Part shown: positions 15,716 to 22,790 of the stretch, piece after piece
How positions within the stretch are numbered: position 1 is the first letter of the stretch
How the letters are laid out: each line of letters begins with the position of its first letter
Source: Pararhizobium gei
Lineage (GTDB): Bacteria > Pseudomonadota > Alphaproteobacteria > Rhizobiales > Rhizobiaceae
Assembly: GCF_029223885.1 (NCBI RefSeq)
Contig: NZ_CP119409.1
Span: 2,630,001-2,694,000, forward strand
Reading direction: 5' to 3'
Length of the DNA stretch: 64,000 bases
Notes under the pieces: model-generated
What the model was told of the DNA's origin: nothing
What the model saw: only the letters and a program-made list of their open reading frames with translations
Databases searched by the model: none
Position numbers and translations under genes: made by a program

Positions 15716-15800
15716 AAATTGTCAACGTGGGTGGGAGGAACCCGCTGAAGTCGCAGCAAGGGAGATAAACTGCGATAGCTGGAGGGTGCACCGATATGGT
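15682..15800 (-). ncRNA. Candidate alpha-r14-like small RNA with anti-SD loops
   Basis: Read on the minus strand, this stretch has three CUCC motifs complementary to Shine-Dalgarno sites: CCCTCCA (15786-15780), CTCCC (15764-15760) and CCTCCC (15738-15733). The second lies in the loop of a six-base stem TCGCAG/CTGCGA (arms 15770-15775 and 15751-15756), the third in the loop of GGGT/ACCC (15740-15743 and 15729-15732). A ten-base GC-rich terminator with seven Ts ends it. Hairpins exposing CUCC loops plus a terminator is the plan of rhizobial alpha-r14 (cuckoo) sRNAs, which block translation in trans. The 5' end is estimated; no clear promoter was found. Confidence 0.5.
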
Positions 15801-16007
15801 TAACGTCGAGTTAATCAATCACGGCAAGTTTTAGCCTGTGCTGCTCGCCTGCCCCAAGCAACGCCAGCGACCAAGCTGCTGGAGCCGCTCATGAGCGTCA
15901 TGGCGAGATCCTGATCGACACTGGAGGTCCAAATTGCCGCAACACTCGAGGTTGGCACGGGTAGACGTTCTTCAGCGCAAGGCGCGAGTAACCTACTGTC
16001 GCTCGAA

Positions 16008-16160
16008 TTAAACTGCGACGCGGCGTGCCTCCCGATCCGCAGCCTTACGGTCATCACCATGCTGTGCGAGGATCCTTTGGGCATCTTCAATGTCGATTCT
16101 GTGCTTGTTTGCAAACGTCTTCACGTCTTTAGGGGCCGCTACCGGCTTTTCGTTCGTCAT
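16008..16160 (-). CDS. Small basic/acidic protein, 50 aa
   Basis: ATG at 16160 follows AGGAGA by 6 bases, and the frame runs to a TAA at 16008. The 50-residue product starts MTNEKPVAAPKDVKTFAN, and the later part reads RILAQHGDDRKAADREARR. It looks like two short helices and resembles small DUF3606-like proteins common in rhizobia, but the match is loose. It is too short for ordinary gene calls, yet its codon pattern and ribosome site are good. It could be transcribed through the sRNA region downstream; that is inference. Confidence 0.65.
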   Translation of the reverse strand: MTNEKPVAAPKDVKTFANKHRIDIEDAQRILAQHGDDRKAADREARRVAV

Positions 16161-16586
16161 GAATGTCTCCTGAAGGGGGCGGCGTGTAAGGGCATACCGA
16201 CGCTGGGCCGTGAGCTAGTTACATAAGGATCGTCAACCTTAAATACCAGATGCAGCGATAAAAAGGCCCGTTTATCGCCGTGATGCCTTGAAAATCAGTG
16301 GATATGCCGGGCTTGCAAGCCCAAATGCGCTGGCGCGATGAGGGTTGAGCCGATCTTACCAAGCGCAAACGGCATTGCCGATGCCGGGTAGCCGCAACCG
16401 ATAGGTTGATCGCGAAAAAAACTCGATCATCGAAACAGGTTCCCGATCACTGCTTCGGACACTGTTTATCATATCCAGAATACTCCGGACGTGCCCGCGG
16501 TCTGCATGGGTCGGCGCGAGCATCGGTCAAGTCGTTTGAAGCAATAGTGACCCATCCGCGGCTCACCACGCACCGCCGACGGCGAC
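16161..16586. other. Gene-poor stretch with hairpins
   Basis: No protein gene is supported. It contains a perfect hairpin GCGATAAA/TTTATCGC (16255-16262 and 16271-16278). A short palindrome GGGCTTGCAAGCCC follows nearby. These might mark a small RNA or simply promoter-region structure. Confidence 0.4.
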
Positions 16587-16829
16587 TTAGTGTGCGCTCA
16601 ATCGCGCTTCCTGGGCAGCGGAAATGAAGACCTCTCTTGCCTCTTCCGGCGAGCGGCGTCCATCAATTGCCGCGCGGCATAGGCTTCGTGCGGCGACATA
16701 GCGCGGGCCGCGCAGATCTGGCCATGTGTTCAGAAGGCAGGTCAGTGCCTCGGCAGGTCCCTGGACGACCTGGGCTCCTTCCTGAGCGAATCCGACTTCT
16801 ACAGGCTGGGACCATTTGGCATGTGGCAT
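16587..16829 (-). CDS. DUF982 family protein, 80 aa
   Basis: ATG at 16829 follows AGGAGA; a longer frame upstream is rejected. The protein fits DUF982, small proteins of unknown function found almost only in Rhizobiales: it begins MPHAKWSQPVEV (the family's W-x-x-P-V start), then has a WPDLRGPRYVAARSLC core and ends with an Ala-rich helix, FISAAQEA. Its neighbours are small hypothetical genes on both sides. No catalytic or metal site is evident. The family call is firm; the function is unknown. Confidence 0.85.
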   Translation of the reverse strand: MPHAKWSQPVEVGFAQEGAQVVQGPAEALTCLLNTWPDLRGPRYVAARSLCRAAIDGRRSPEEAREVFISAAQEARLSAH

Positions 16830-16905
16830 GAATTTCTCCTCCGATTGTCTTGCCAGACCAAACACAGCATAACAGATTTGGTTCCCCATGGGCAAACCGG
16901 AAAAC

Positions 16906-16937
16906 AAAAAGCCTGCCGAGTGAGAGATACGGCAGGC
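16906..16937 (-). terminator. Rho-independent terminator
   Basis: On the minus strand GCCTGCCG (16937-16930) pairs with CGGCAGGC (16918-16911), then five Ts follow (16910-16906). It lies about 140 bases beyond the stop at 17077 and closes that gene's transcript. Confidence 0.75.
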
Positions 16938-17076
16938 CTCTGAAAGCAATGTACAGCCGGGATGAAGTCACCAGTCATCATCTTCATCTTTATATGCACG
17001 ACGATGGCTGCGGTAAATATTATTTATTTGCTGCATTGCACATATTTAAGTAGACTTTTTGTGCGCAGCACAACAC

Positions 17077-17322
17077 TTACCAATAACGGCCGCGCTGCGG
17101 CGGATTCGACGTTGATCCCATCAAATAGCCGGCGACAAAGGCCGAAATGCCGAACACAAGCAATGCAGTGCTTGTCGCGGACGGATGATCCTGAGCAGTC
17201 CGGGCTACCGCGCTCGCTTCATCTTTTACGTAAGTCGCTGCCTGCCGTGCCTTGGACGCGAGGCCGCTCGCGTCGTCGAGTTCTCCGGTAAAACCAGTTC
17301 GCAGATTTTTTACGTTCGCCAT
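17077..17322 (-). CDS. Small membrane protein, 81 aa
   Basis: ATG at 17322 follows AAAGGAG by 6 bases; the frame upstream lacks a site. The N-terminal half (residues 10-45) is charged and helical with Ala/Lys/Asp repeats. One hydrophobic segment (LLVFGISAFVAGYLMG, about residues 55-70) spans the membrane, and a short Arg/Trp tail follows. This layout is like DUF883/ElaB-type proteins that sit in the inner membrane and associate with ribosomes or stress functions; the resemblance is general, not specific. A terminator follows at 16937. Confidence 0.65.
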   Translation of the reverse strand: MANVKNLRTGFTGELDDASGLASKARQAATYVKDEASAVARTAQDHPSATSTALLVFGISAFVAGYLMGSTSNPPQRGRYW

Positions 17323-17586
17323 TATCCGCTCCTTTCGCTTTCGCAACAAACGCGGACAAAGCAAGAAAGTTCCATGCCGGAGAAATTGCCCAGCCGCCGG
17401 TCATATGCTGGAAGCAAAATGTCGTGATCGTCTAAAGGGCAAATTGCCTTTTAAATCGGCGTTCTACTATAAAAACTGCTGTCACATTTCCTTATAGTGT
17501 GGCATGTTGTTAAAAACACCTCATAAAAACAAGTTCGACGCAGTCAATGCATCCGCTTGAATAAGAAACGAATTGGGAGAGGAAAC

Positions 17587-17790
17587 ATGCTTGAGGACCA
17601 CCTTTATCGAATAGTCGAAGTCAGTGTCAAACGCGGAGCGGACCGCCGTGATGTCGGCATCATGACAGTGCGGCAGGCGCTGGAACTGCCGAATGTCCCA
17701 AGCCTGGAATACAGTGATCCAGCTTATAATTCGCGCCAGGGAAGCCGTTTCCTGACGCGCGATCAACTTCAGGCCTATGCCTGCAGCTGA
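17587..17790 (+). CDS. Hypothetical protein, 67 aa
   Basis: ATG at 17587 follows GAGAGGAAAC. The protein opens MLEDHLYRIVEVS, then has a VKRGADRRDVG turn, and ends with GSRFLTRDQLQAYACS. It is rich in charged residues with no signal peptide. No family is recognised. It lies alone on the plus strand between a minus-strand membrane gene and the FAH-family enzyme. The strong ribosome site and the even composition support it as a real gene. Confidence 0.6.
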   Translation: MLEDHLYRIVEVSVKRGADRRDVGIMTVRQALELPNVPSLEYSDPAYNSRQGSRFLTRDQLQAYACS

Positions 17791-17857
17791 TACGGCTTTC
17801 GGGTGAGATGCCGGAGTGCTATCGTCAGATGTCCCAGAAACATCTGTATGGTTTGAT

Positions 17858-18544
17858 ATGTCTTACGTCGTCCCTGTTCCCGGCCTTGTTCTTCTTCCCA
17901 TCATTGACAGCGACCGGCTTTTCCCGGTGCGCCGGGTCTATTGCGTCGGTCGCAACTATGCGGCTCATGCGATAGAAATGGGTCATGATCCAGACCGAGA
18001 AGCACCGTTCTTTTTCCAGAAGAATCCGGACAACCTTGTGCTAAGCGGCTTGGACTTTCCATATCCACCCTTGTCCGGCGATGTGCATCATGAGGTCGAA
18101 CTGGTGGTTGCACTGAAACAGGGCGGCAGCGATATTTCGCCGGAAGAGGCCTTGGAATGCGTGTATGGCTATGCCGTTGGCATCGATTTTACCCGTCGTG
18201 ACCTTCAGGCTGAAGCCAAGGCATCCGGCAAGCCATGGGCCGCAGCCAAGGCCTTCGAGCATTCCGCTCCGATCTCCCCGCTTGTGGCTACCGATATCGC
18301 GGGCCATCCGACGACAGGCCGGATCTGGCTCTCGGTCAATGGCGAGCGCCGACAGGACGGCAGTCTCGACCAGATGATCTGGAAAGTACCCGAGATTATC
18401 GCCGAACTGTCCAAGCTTTTCACCCTCGCCCCGGGGGATGTCATCATGACAGGCACTCCATCGGGCGTCGGTGCCGTCGTCCGCGGCGACATCGTATCGT
18501 GCGGCATCGACGGCGTATCGGCGCTGGACGTGAAGGTGGTGTGA
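17858..18544 (+). CDS. Fumarylacetoacetate hydrolase-family protein
   Basis: Belongs to the FAH family, metal-dependent enzymes that cleave or decarboxylate acyl substrates. ATG at 17858 gives 228 aa, the family's usual length; the longer frame from 17816 is not needed. The metal-binding pattern is visible: YCVGRNYAAHA (about residues 27-37), FFQKNPDN near 56-63, EVELVVAL near 80-87 for an acidic ligand and GIDFTRRDLQ near 107-116. The C-terminal half has DVIMTGTPSGVG. It resembles the 5-oxopent-3-ene/oxaloacetate decarboxylase-type subgroup; the exact substrate cannot be told from sequence. Confidence 0.85.
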   Translation: MSYVVPVPGLVLLPIIDSDRLFPVRRVYCVGRNYAAHAIEMGHDPDREAPFFFQKNPDNLVLSGLDFPYPPLSGDVHHEVELVVALKQGGSDISPEEALECVYGYAVGIDFTRRDLQAEAKASGKPWAAAKAFEHSAPISPLVATDIAGHPTTGRIWLSVNGERRQDGSLDQMIWKVPEIIAELSKLFTLAPGDVIMTGTPSGVGAVVRGDIVSCGIDGVSALDVKVV

Positions 18545-18615
18545 GTTCCGCGCGAACTAGCTCCTGTCGGGTTCGAGCCTGTCCAAGCTTCCACTCCACG
18601 TGACGGAGACGATCC

Positions 18616-18912
18616 ATGTATGATTTTAACGACCTGGAGCGTCGCGCAAGGCAATTGATCGCTGAGGGCGCGTTCGCGGATGCCATCAGGATCTATCTTT
18701 TCATGGTAGATGGCGATCAGTCCCTGGACGGCGGATATTTGGGATGGCAATTAGGGGAATGTTACGAAAAGATCGGCGACGTGTACGCCGCGAAATACTG
18801 GCACGGACGAGCCGTTGAAGAAAATCCTGATGTAAGGCTTGCGTCTTCGGAAGCTCGGCGCAGGCTCCATTACGTCAACATTGATGCTCTGCTGAATTCA
18901 GAGGATACATGA
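18616..18912 (+). CDS. TPR-like small protein, 98 aa
   Basis: ATG at 18616 with a GGAG about 9 bases upstream. The chain is helical with a TPR-like pair of helices: YDFNDLERRARQLIAEG, then AIRIYLFMVDGDQ, then YEKIGDVYAAKYWHGRAVEE. Such units mediate protein contacts. No partner or operon mate is clear; zur follows on the opposite strand. The TPR call rests on the spacing of small and aromatic residues and is moderate. Confidence 0.6.
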   Translation: MYDFNDLERRARQLIAEGAFADAIRIYLFMVDGDQSLDGGYLGWQLGECYEKIGDVYAAKYWHGRAVEENPDVRLASSEARRRLHYVNIDALLNSEDT

Positions 18913-18948
18913 ACGCATGGAGGATGTTTTCGCCGACATCCATAAAGC

Positions 18949-19347
18949 CTAATCGCCCGTGCAATTCTGGCAGTGTCCGCGAATTTCGATCGTCGTCTTT
19001 TCCGTCTTGAAGTGTTGCCTGCCCGCCAAAGCCGACAGCCGCTCTTCCATGCCGGTGTCGTGCATCTCCGTCACCTGACCGCAATCGTCGCAGATCGCGA
19101 AGGCCGTGACGCCATGGCTGTGGTCATGGTCGTGCGGATGGGTGCAGGCGACGAAGGAATTGAGACTTTCCAGCCTGTGGACAAGGCCGAACTCAAGCAG
19201 CTTGTCGAGCGCCCTGTAAACCTGCAGCGGCGCGCGAAATCCATGGTCGCGCAGTTTGTCGAGGATCGTATAGGCGCTGAGCGGTCCCTCGGCATGGGTC
19301 AGCGCATCGAAAACAAGCGACTGGTTCTTCGTCAGTTGTCGCACCAT
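18949..19347 (-). CDS. zur: Zinc uptake regulator Zur
   Basis: Fur-family repressor that binds zinc and shuts off zinc import. 132 aa. The winged helix (residues about 10-55) includes AYTILDKLRDHGF. The metal-site residues are seen: CTHPHDHDHSH, ICDDCG and HCQNC, plus His in FEF GLVHRLES. The ATG overlaps the stop of znuB (TGATG), so znuC-znuB-zur form one operon, probably auto-regulated through the Zur sites at 21135-21173. It reads the cellular zinc level for this locus. Confidence 0.9.
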   Translation of the reverse strand: MVRQLTKNQSLVFDALTHAEGPLSAYTILDKLRDHGFRAPLQVYRALDKLLEFGLVHRLESLNSFVACTHPHDHDHSHGVTAFAICDDCGQVTEMHDTGMEERLSALAGRQHFKTEKTTIEIRGHCQNCTGD

Positions 19348-20180
19348 CAGTGACCCCCTCCCCGCGTCGAGTGAGTAACCGCTTCGCTTCCCCCCTTGCG
19401 GCCCAAGGGAAGCAGGCTCAACACAAACAGCACCATGGCAGCGACCACGATCGAAGGGCCGGAGGGCGTATCGAAATGCAGCGAGCCGAACAATCCGCCG
19501 GTGACGGCGAGTACGCCGATGACGGAGGCAAGCACGGCCATGACTTCGGGCGACGCCGCAAAACGCCGAGCGGTGGCAGCGGGTATGATCAGCAGCGACG
19601 TGATGAGGAGGATGCCAACGATCTTCATGGCAATCGCAATCACCACCGCCATCAGCAGCATGAAATAGAGCCGCGCCCTTTCCGGCTGCAGTCCTTCGGC
19701 CTCTGCCAGTTCGGCGTTGACGGTCGATGCGAGCAACTGACGCCAGAGATAGACGATTGCGAAGAGAACGAGAATGCCGCCACCCCAGACCAGGTCAATA
19801 TCAGCCCTGGAAACAGCCAGAATGTCCCCGAAAAGAAAACCGACAAGATCGATCCGTACCCAGGTCATGAAGGCGACCAGAACCAGTCCGATCGACAGGG
19901 CGGAATGCGAGAGAATACCCAGCAGCGCGTCAGTGGATAGGGCGCCGCGCCGCTGCAACAGCAGGAGCAGGAGCGAAACCGCGGCCGCCACCAGAAAGAC
20001 GCTCAGCATCAGGTTGAGATCCAGAAGCAGCGACAGCGCGACGCCGAGCAGGGCCGAATGTGCCATGGTGTCGCCGAAATAAGCCATGCGCCGCCAGATC
20101 ACGAAGCAGCCGAGCGGGCCGACCGTGATGGCAAGGCCAATGCCGGCGATCAGGGCGCGAACGAAGAAATCATCGAGCAC
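19347..20180 (-). CDS. znuB: Zinc ABC transporter permease ZnuB
   Basis: Inner-membrane channel for zinc uptake. The open frame extends to 20381, but its first 67 codons are antisense to znuC and implausible; the GTG at 20180 has AAGGA 8 bases upstream and gives the normal 277-residue protein starting LDDFFVRALIAGIGL. About eight hydrophobic segments are visible and MAHSALLGVALSLLL is typical of the family. It overlaps the end of znuC by 11 bases and the start of zur by one, so the three are translated together. Confidence 0.92.
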   Translation of the reverse strand: MLDDFFVRALIAGIGLAITVGPLGCFVIWRRMAYFGDTMAHSALLGVALSLLLDLNLMLSVFLVAAAVSLLLLLLQRRGALSTDALLGILSHSALSIGLVLVAFMTWVRIDLVGFLFGDILAVSRADIDLVWGGGILVLFAIVYLWRQLLASTVNAELAEAEGLQPERARLYFMLLMAVVIAIAMKIVGILLITSLLIIPAATARRFAASPEVMAVLASVIGVLAVTGGLFGSLHFDTPSGPSIVVAAMVLFVLSLLPLGRKGGSEAVTHSTRGGGH

Positions 20181-21093
20181 GGTGTCGATCCTTATTGTCG
20201 TAACCCTGCAACCGGCTGTGATGGCCGCAGCCGCAATCCGGACCATGCGCATGGCCGTCAAGCTTGTGCTCGTCGTCATCCGCAAGGGGGTGATGGCCGT
20301 CGTCCGGATGGCAGTGTTCCGTGACGCTGCCATCGGCATGGACCACCCGGCCATCGGGAAGATGCGTGTGGTCGTGATCATGGCTATAGACGGCCAGCGA
20401 TTGCGCGGCGCGGCTGCCGAACAGTTTCAGATATTCCGGACTCTGGCTGACGACCTGCGGCGTGCCGCGGCAGCAGACATGGCCATTCAGGCAAATGACT
20501 GTATCCGTCTCGGCCATAACGACGTGAAGATCGTGCGAAATCATCAAGATACCGCAGCCGGTACGATTGCGGATCGCCTTAATGAGATCGTAAAGGGCAA
20601 TTTCACCGGAAAAATCGACGCCCTGTACCGGCTCGTCGAGAACCAGAAGATCCGGCTTGCGGGCAATGGCACGCGCAAGCAGCGCCCGCTGAAACTCGCC
20701 GCCAGAGAGATGCTGGACCTCGGCGCGTGCGAGATGAGAAATGCCTGTGGACTGCAGCGCCTCCTCAACCTCGCGCGCCTTCAGCGGGCCCGTAAGCGTC
20801 ATCAGACGCTCGACCGTCAGCGGTAGCGTCCAGTCGATGGAAAGCTTCTGCGGGACGTAGCCGACCCTCAGACCCGGAACCTTCTCCACCCAACCCTCGT
20901 CCGGCTTGAGCACGCCGATGGCCATTTTCGCGGAGGTCGATTTACCCGAACCATTCGGGCCGATCAGGGTGACGATCTCGCCGCGCCGGATCGAAAACTC
21001 GATGCCCCGTGCAAGCCAGCGTCCGTTGCGGCGAACGCCCGCATTGTTCAGAGAAACCAGCGGCGCCTCGTGGGGCTTTGAGACATTCAGCAT
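20170..21093 (-). CDS. znuC: Zinc ABC transporter ATP-binding protein ZnuC
   Basis: Powers zinc import. ATG at 21093 gives 307 residues; a longer start at 21135 would run into the Zur-site palindrome. Walker A is GPNGSGKST (about residues 47-55), the signature LSGGEFQR and Walker B LLVLDEPVQG follow. The last 60 residues are His-rich (HDHDHTHLPDGRVVH, then HCHPDDGHHP and HGPDCGCGHH), a metal-binding tail found in rhizobial ZnuC. It leads the znuCB-zur operon and is divergent from znuA. Confidence 0.92.
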   Translation of the reverse strand: MLNVSKPHEAPLVSLNNAGVRRNGRWLARGIEFSIRRGEIVTLIGPNGSGKSTSAKMAIGVLKPDEGWVEKVPGLRVGYVPQKLSIDWTLPLTVERLMTLTGPLKAREVEEALQSTGISHLARAEVQHLSGGEFQRALLARAIARKPDLLVLDEPVQGVDFSGEIALYDLIKAIRNRTGCGILMISHDLHVVMAETDTVICLNGHVCCRGTPQVVSQSPEYLKLFGSRAAQSLAVYSHDHDHTHLPDGRVVHADGSVTEHCHPDDGHHPLADDDEHKLDGHAHGPDCGCGHHSRLQGYDNKDRHRAR

Positions 21094-21134
21094 CGGGAAA
21101 TCCGGATTTCGGTGTTGCCAGCCGCTATGCCACA

Positions 21135-21173
21135 CGTTATAGCATAACGCAATTGATGTAATAACATTACATC
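21135..21173. promoter_or_regulatory. Two palindromic Zur sites between znuC and znuA
   Basis: A perfect 19-base palindrome GATGTAATAACATTACATC lies at 21155-21173. A second, CGTTAT-AGC-ATAACG, lies at 21135-21149. The long one has the dimer-site layout of rhizobial Zur boxes and lies between the divergent starts of znuC (21093) and znuA (21210). Both transcription directions could be controlled by one or both sites. Zur binding is inferred from location and symmetry. Confidence 0.75.
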
Positions 21174-21209
21174 GGTATTCAAGCCCGGATTTTAAAACAG
21201 GAGCCCCAC

Positions 21210-22184
21210 ATGACCCTCAAACAGTCCGTTCTTTCGTCCCTCGCCTTCCTGCTGGTCACCAGTGTCTCCCACGCGGCCGCGCCGCAGGTGGTCGTCTCGA
21301 TCAAGCCCATTCATTCGCTGGTCGCATCGATCATGCGGGGTGTTGGCGAACCGAATCTGATCGTCGAGGGCGCCGCCTCCCCCCACACCTACAGCATGAA
21401 ACCCTCCAACGCCTTGGCGTTGCAGAACGCCAATATTGTTTTCTGGGTCGGGCATGGGCTCGAGGCGTTTCTGGAAAAGCCGCTGCAATCACTCGGGAGC
21501 AGTGCGAAGATCGTCGAGCTCGACGATGCCCCAGGACTGAAGAAGCTGAAATTCCGCGAAGGCGGCGCGTTCGAAGTCCATGACGATGGCAACGAGCACA
21601 AGGCAGAGACGGCGGGCACCGACGATCATGCGCATGCTGAAGGACATGATCACGGCGAAGGCGCGTTCGATATGCATCTCTGGCTCGATCCGACCAATGC
21701 CAAGGCGATGGCGGCGGAGATCGAAAAGACGCTCGCCGCCGCTGATCCGGACAATGCGGGAGCCTACAAGGCCAATCTCGCCGCGCTGAATGCGCGGCTC
21801 GATACGCTCGACAGAACGCTCGCCGAGACGGTTGCGCCGATCAAGGACAAGCCCTTCATTGTCTTCCACGATGCCTACCAGTATTTCGAACATCGCTATC
21901 AGGTAAAGGTCGCGGGCTCGATTACCGTCAGCCCGGAGACCTTGCCGGGAGCGGAGCGCCTGTCGGAAATCCACAAAAAGATCGAGGAATTGGGCGCGAC
22001 CTGCGTCTTTGCAGAACCGCAGTTCGAACCGAAACTGGTCAATGTCGTACTGGAAGGAACGGTTGCAAAATCCGGGACGCTCGATCCCGAGGCTGCGACG
22101 CTCGCAGCCGGGCCGGATCTGTATTTCCAGCTGATGGAGACTATTGGCACATCTTTGAAAACCTGCCTGTCTTCGCCAAGCTGA
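21210..22184 (+). CDS. znuA: Zinc ABC transporter binding protein ZnuA
   Basis: Periplasmic protein that captures zinc for ZnuBC. 324 aa with a signal peptide (MTLKQSVLSSLAFLLVTSVS, cleaved near HAA). The His in IKPIHSLVASIM (residues about 31-42) and in SPHTYSMKPS are expected ligands. A flexible loop near residues 115-155 is rich in His and acidic residues (HDDGNEHK, then DDHAHAEGHDHGEGAFDMH), a feature of ZnuA proteins. The later His in PFIVFHDAYQYFEHR completes the site. It is divergent from znuCB-zur, with Zur sites between. Confidence 0.93.
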   Translation: MTLKQSVLSSLAFLLVTSVSHAAAPQVVVSIKPIHSLVASIMRGVGEPNLIVEGAASPHTYSMKPSNALALQNANIVFWVGHGLEAFLEKPLQSLGSSAKIVELDDAPGLKKLKFREGGAFEVHDDGNEHKAETAGTDDHAHAEGHDHGEGAFDMHLWLDPTNAKAMAAEIEKTLAAADPDNAGAYKANLAALNARLDTLDRTLAETVAPIKDKPFIVFHDAYQYFEHRYQVKVAGSITVSPETLPGAERLSEIHKKIEELGATCVFAEPQFEPKLVNVVLEGTVAKSGTLDPEAATLAAGPDLYFQLMETIGTSLKTCLSSPS

Positions 22185-22216
22185 CATGGTCGCGATGGGC
22201 TAATGCCCACCGAATG

Positions 22217-22246
22217 CGAAAGGCGGCAGGATGATGCCGCCTTTCG
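22217..22246. terminator. Bidirectional hairpin terminator
   Basis: CGAAAGGCGGCA (22217-22228) and TGCCGCCTTTCG (22235-22246) form a perfect 12-base stem over a six-base loop. It sits between the convergent ends of znuA (22184) and the RcnB-like gene (22257) and can serve both. Confidence 0.75.
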
Positions 22247-22256
22247 AGAGCAGGAC

Positions 22257-22649
22257 TCAGCGGGATGCGAGGCCGACGATGACGCCGGTGGCAGCGGTGA
22301 TCAGCAGGAACTCGTTGTCGACGCGAACCCACTGCTGGCCACGTGGCGGGGCTCGCAGCTTGTAGCGACGATAATCGTTGACGGCGGCGATGCGGCGGCG
22401 CTCGGCTGGCGACAGGCGGTTGCCACGTGCCCAGCGTTTTTTGATGACGACGCGCTTTTCGACAGTTCTTCTGTTGTCCTGCTTGTAAACGCGCTTTTCT
22501 ACAATTTTCTTGTTGCCGTGCTTGTACACGCGCTTTTCAACATGACGGTCATTCGACTGAGCAACTTCGAACGGCTTTGCCGGCTGGGCATAGGCCATGG
22601 GCGCAGTGAGGAAGGAACTTGCGACCAAGGCGATCATAAGACGTTTCAT
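22257..22649 (-). CDS. RcnB family periplasmic protein, 130 aa
   Basis: A secreted small protein: signal peptide MKRLMIALVASSFLTAPMAY with cleavage near AYA-QP. The middle (residues about 34-72) repeats VEKRVYK/VEKRVVI units in a basic Arg/Lys-rich stretch. The C-terminal part (about 75-130) has the RcnB-type domain with YRRYKLRAPPRGQQWVRVDN and a hydrophobic end. E. coli RcnB helps nickel/cobalt homeostasis; here the role is not shown. Its 5' leader has a hairpin that partly covers the ribosome site. Confidence 0.8.
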   Translation of the reverse strand: MKRLMIALVASSFLTAPMAYAQPAKPFEVAQSNDRHVEKRVYKHGNKKIVEKRVYKQDNRRTVEKRVVIKKRWARGNRLSPAERRRIAAVNDYRRYKLRAPPRGQQWVRVDNEFLLITAATGVIVGLASR

Positions 22650-22678
22650 CGGGGTGTCCTTTCGTGTTTGACACCCCG
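22650..22678 (-). promoter_or_regulatory. 5' hairpin around the RcnB ribosome site
   Basis: In the minus-strand leader, CGGGGTGTC (22678-22670) pairs perfectly with GACACCCCG (22658-22650), ending right before the ATG at 22649. The SD sequence AAAGGA sits at the loop-stem junction with 7 bases to the ATG. Folding would place the SD partly in the stem and block the start, so translation may depend on unfolding. Confidence 0.5.
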
Positions 22679-22790
22679 AAACTATGGTTGCGAAGATGAA
22701 TGAAACCTGAAAGTAAAAGTTACAAAATTGTAATCATATCAGCTAATTATAAGAAAAATCTGATAAACAACACTATCATTCAACTGGCGA

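Noticed and set aside
15815..16114. 99-codon minus-strand frame
   Set aside because: It overlaps the better-supported 50-codon gene (16008-16160) in another frame and has no ribosome site.
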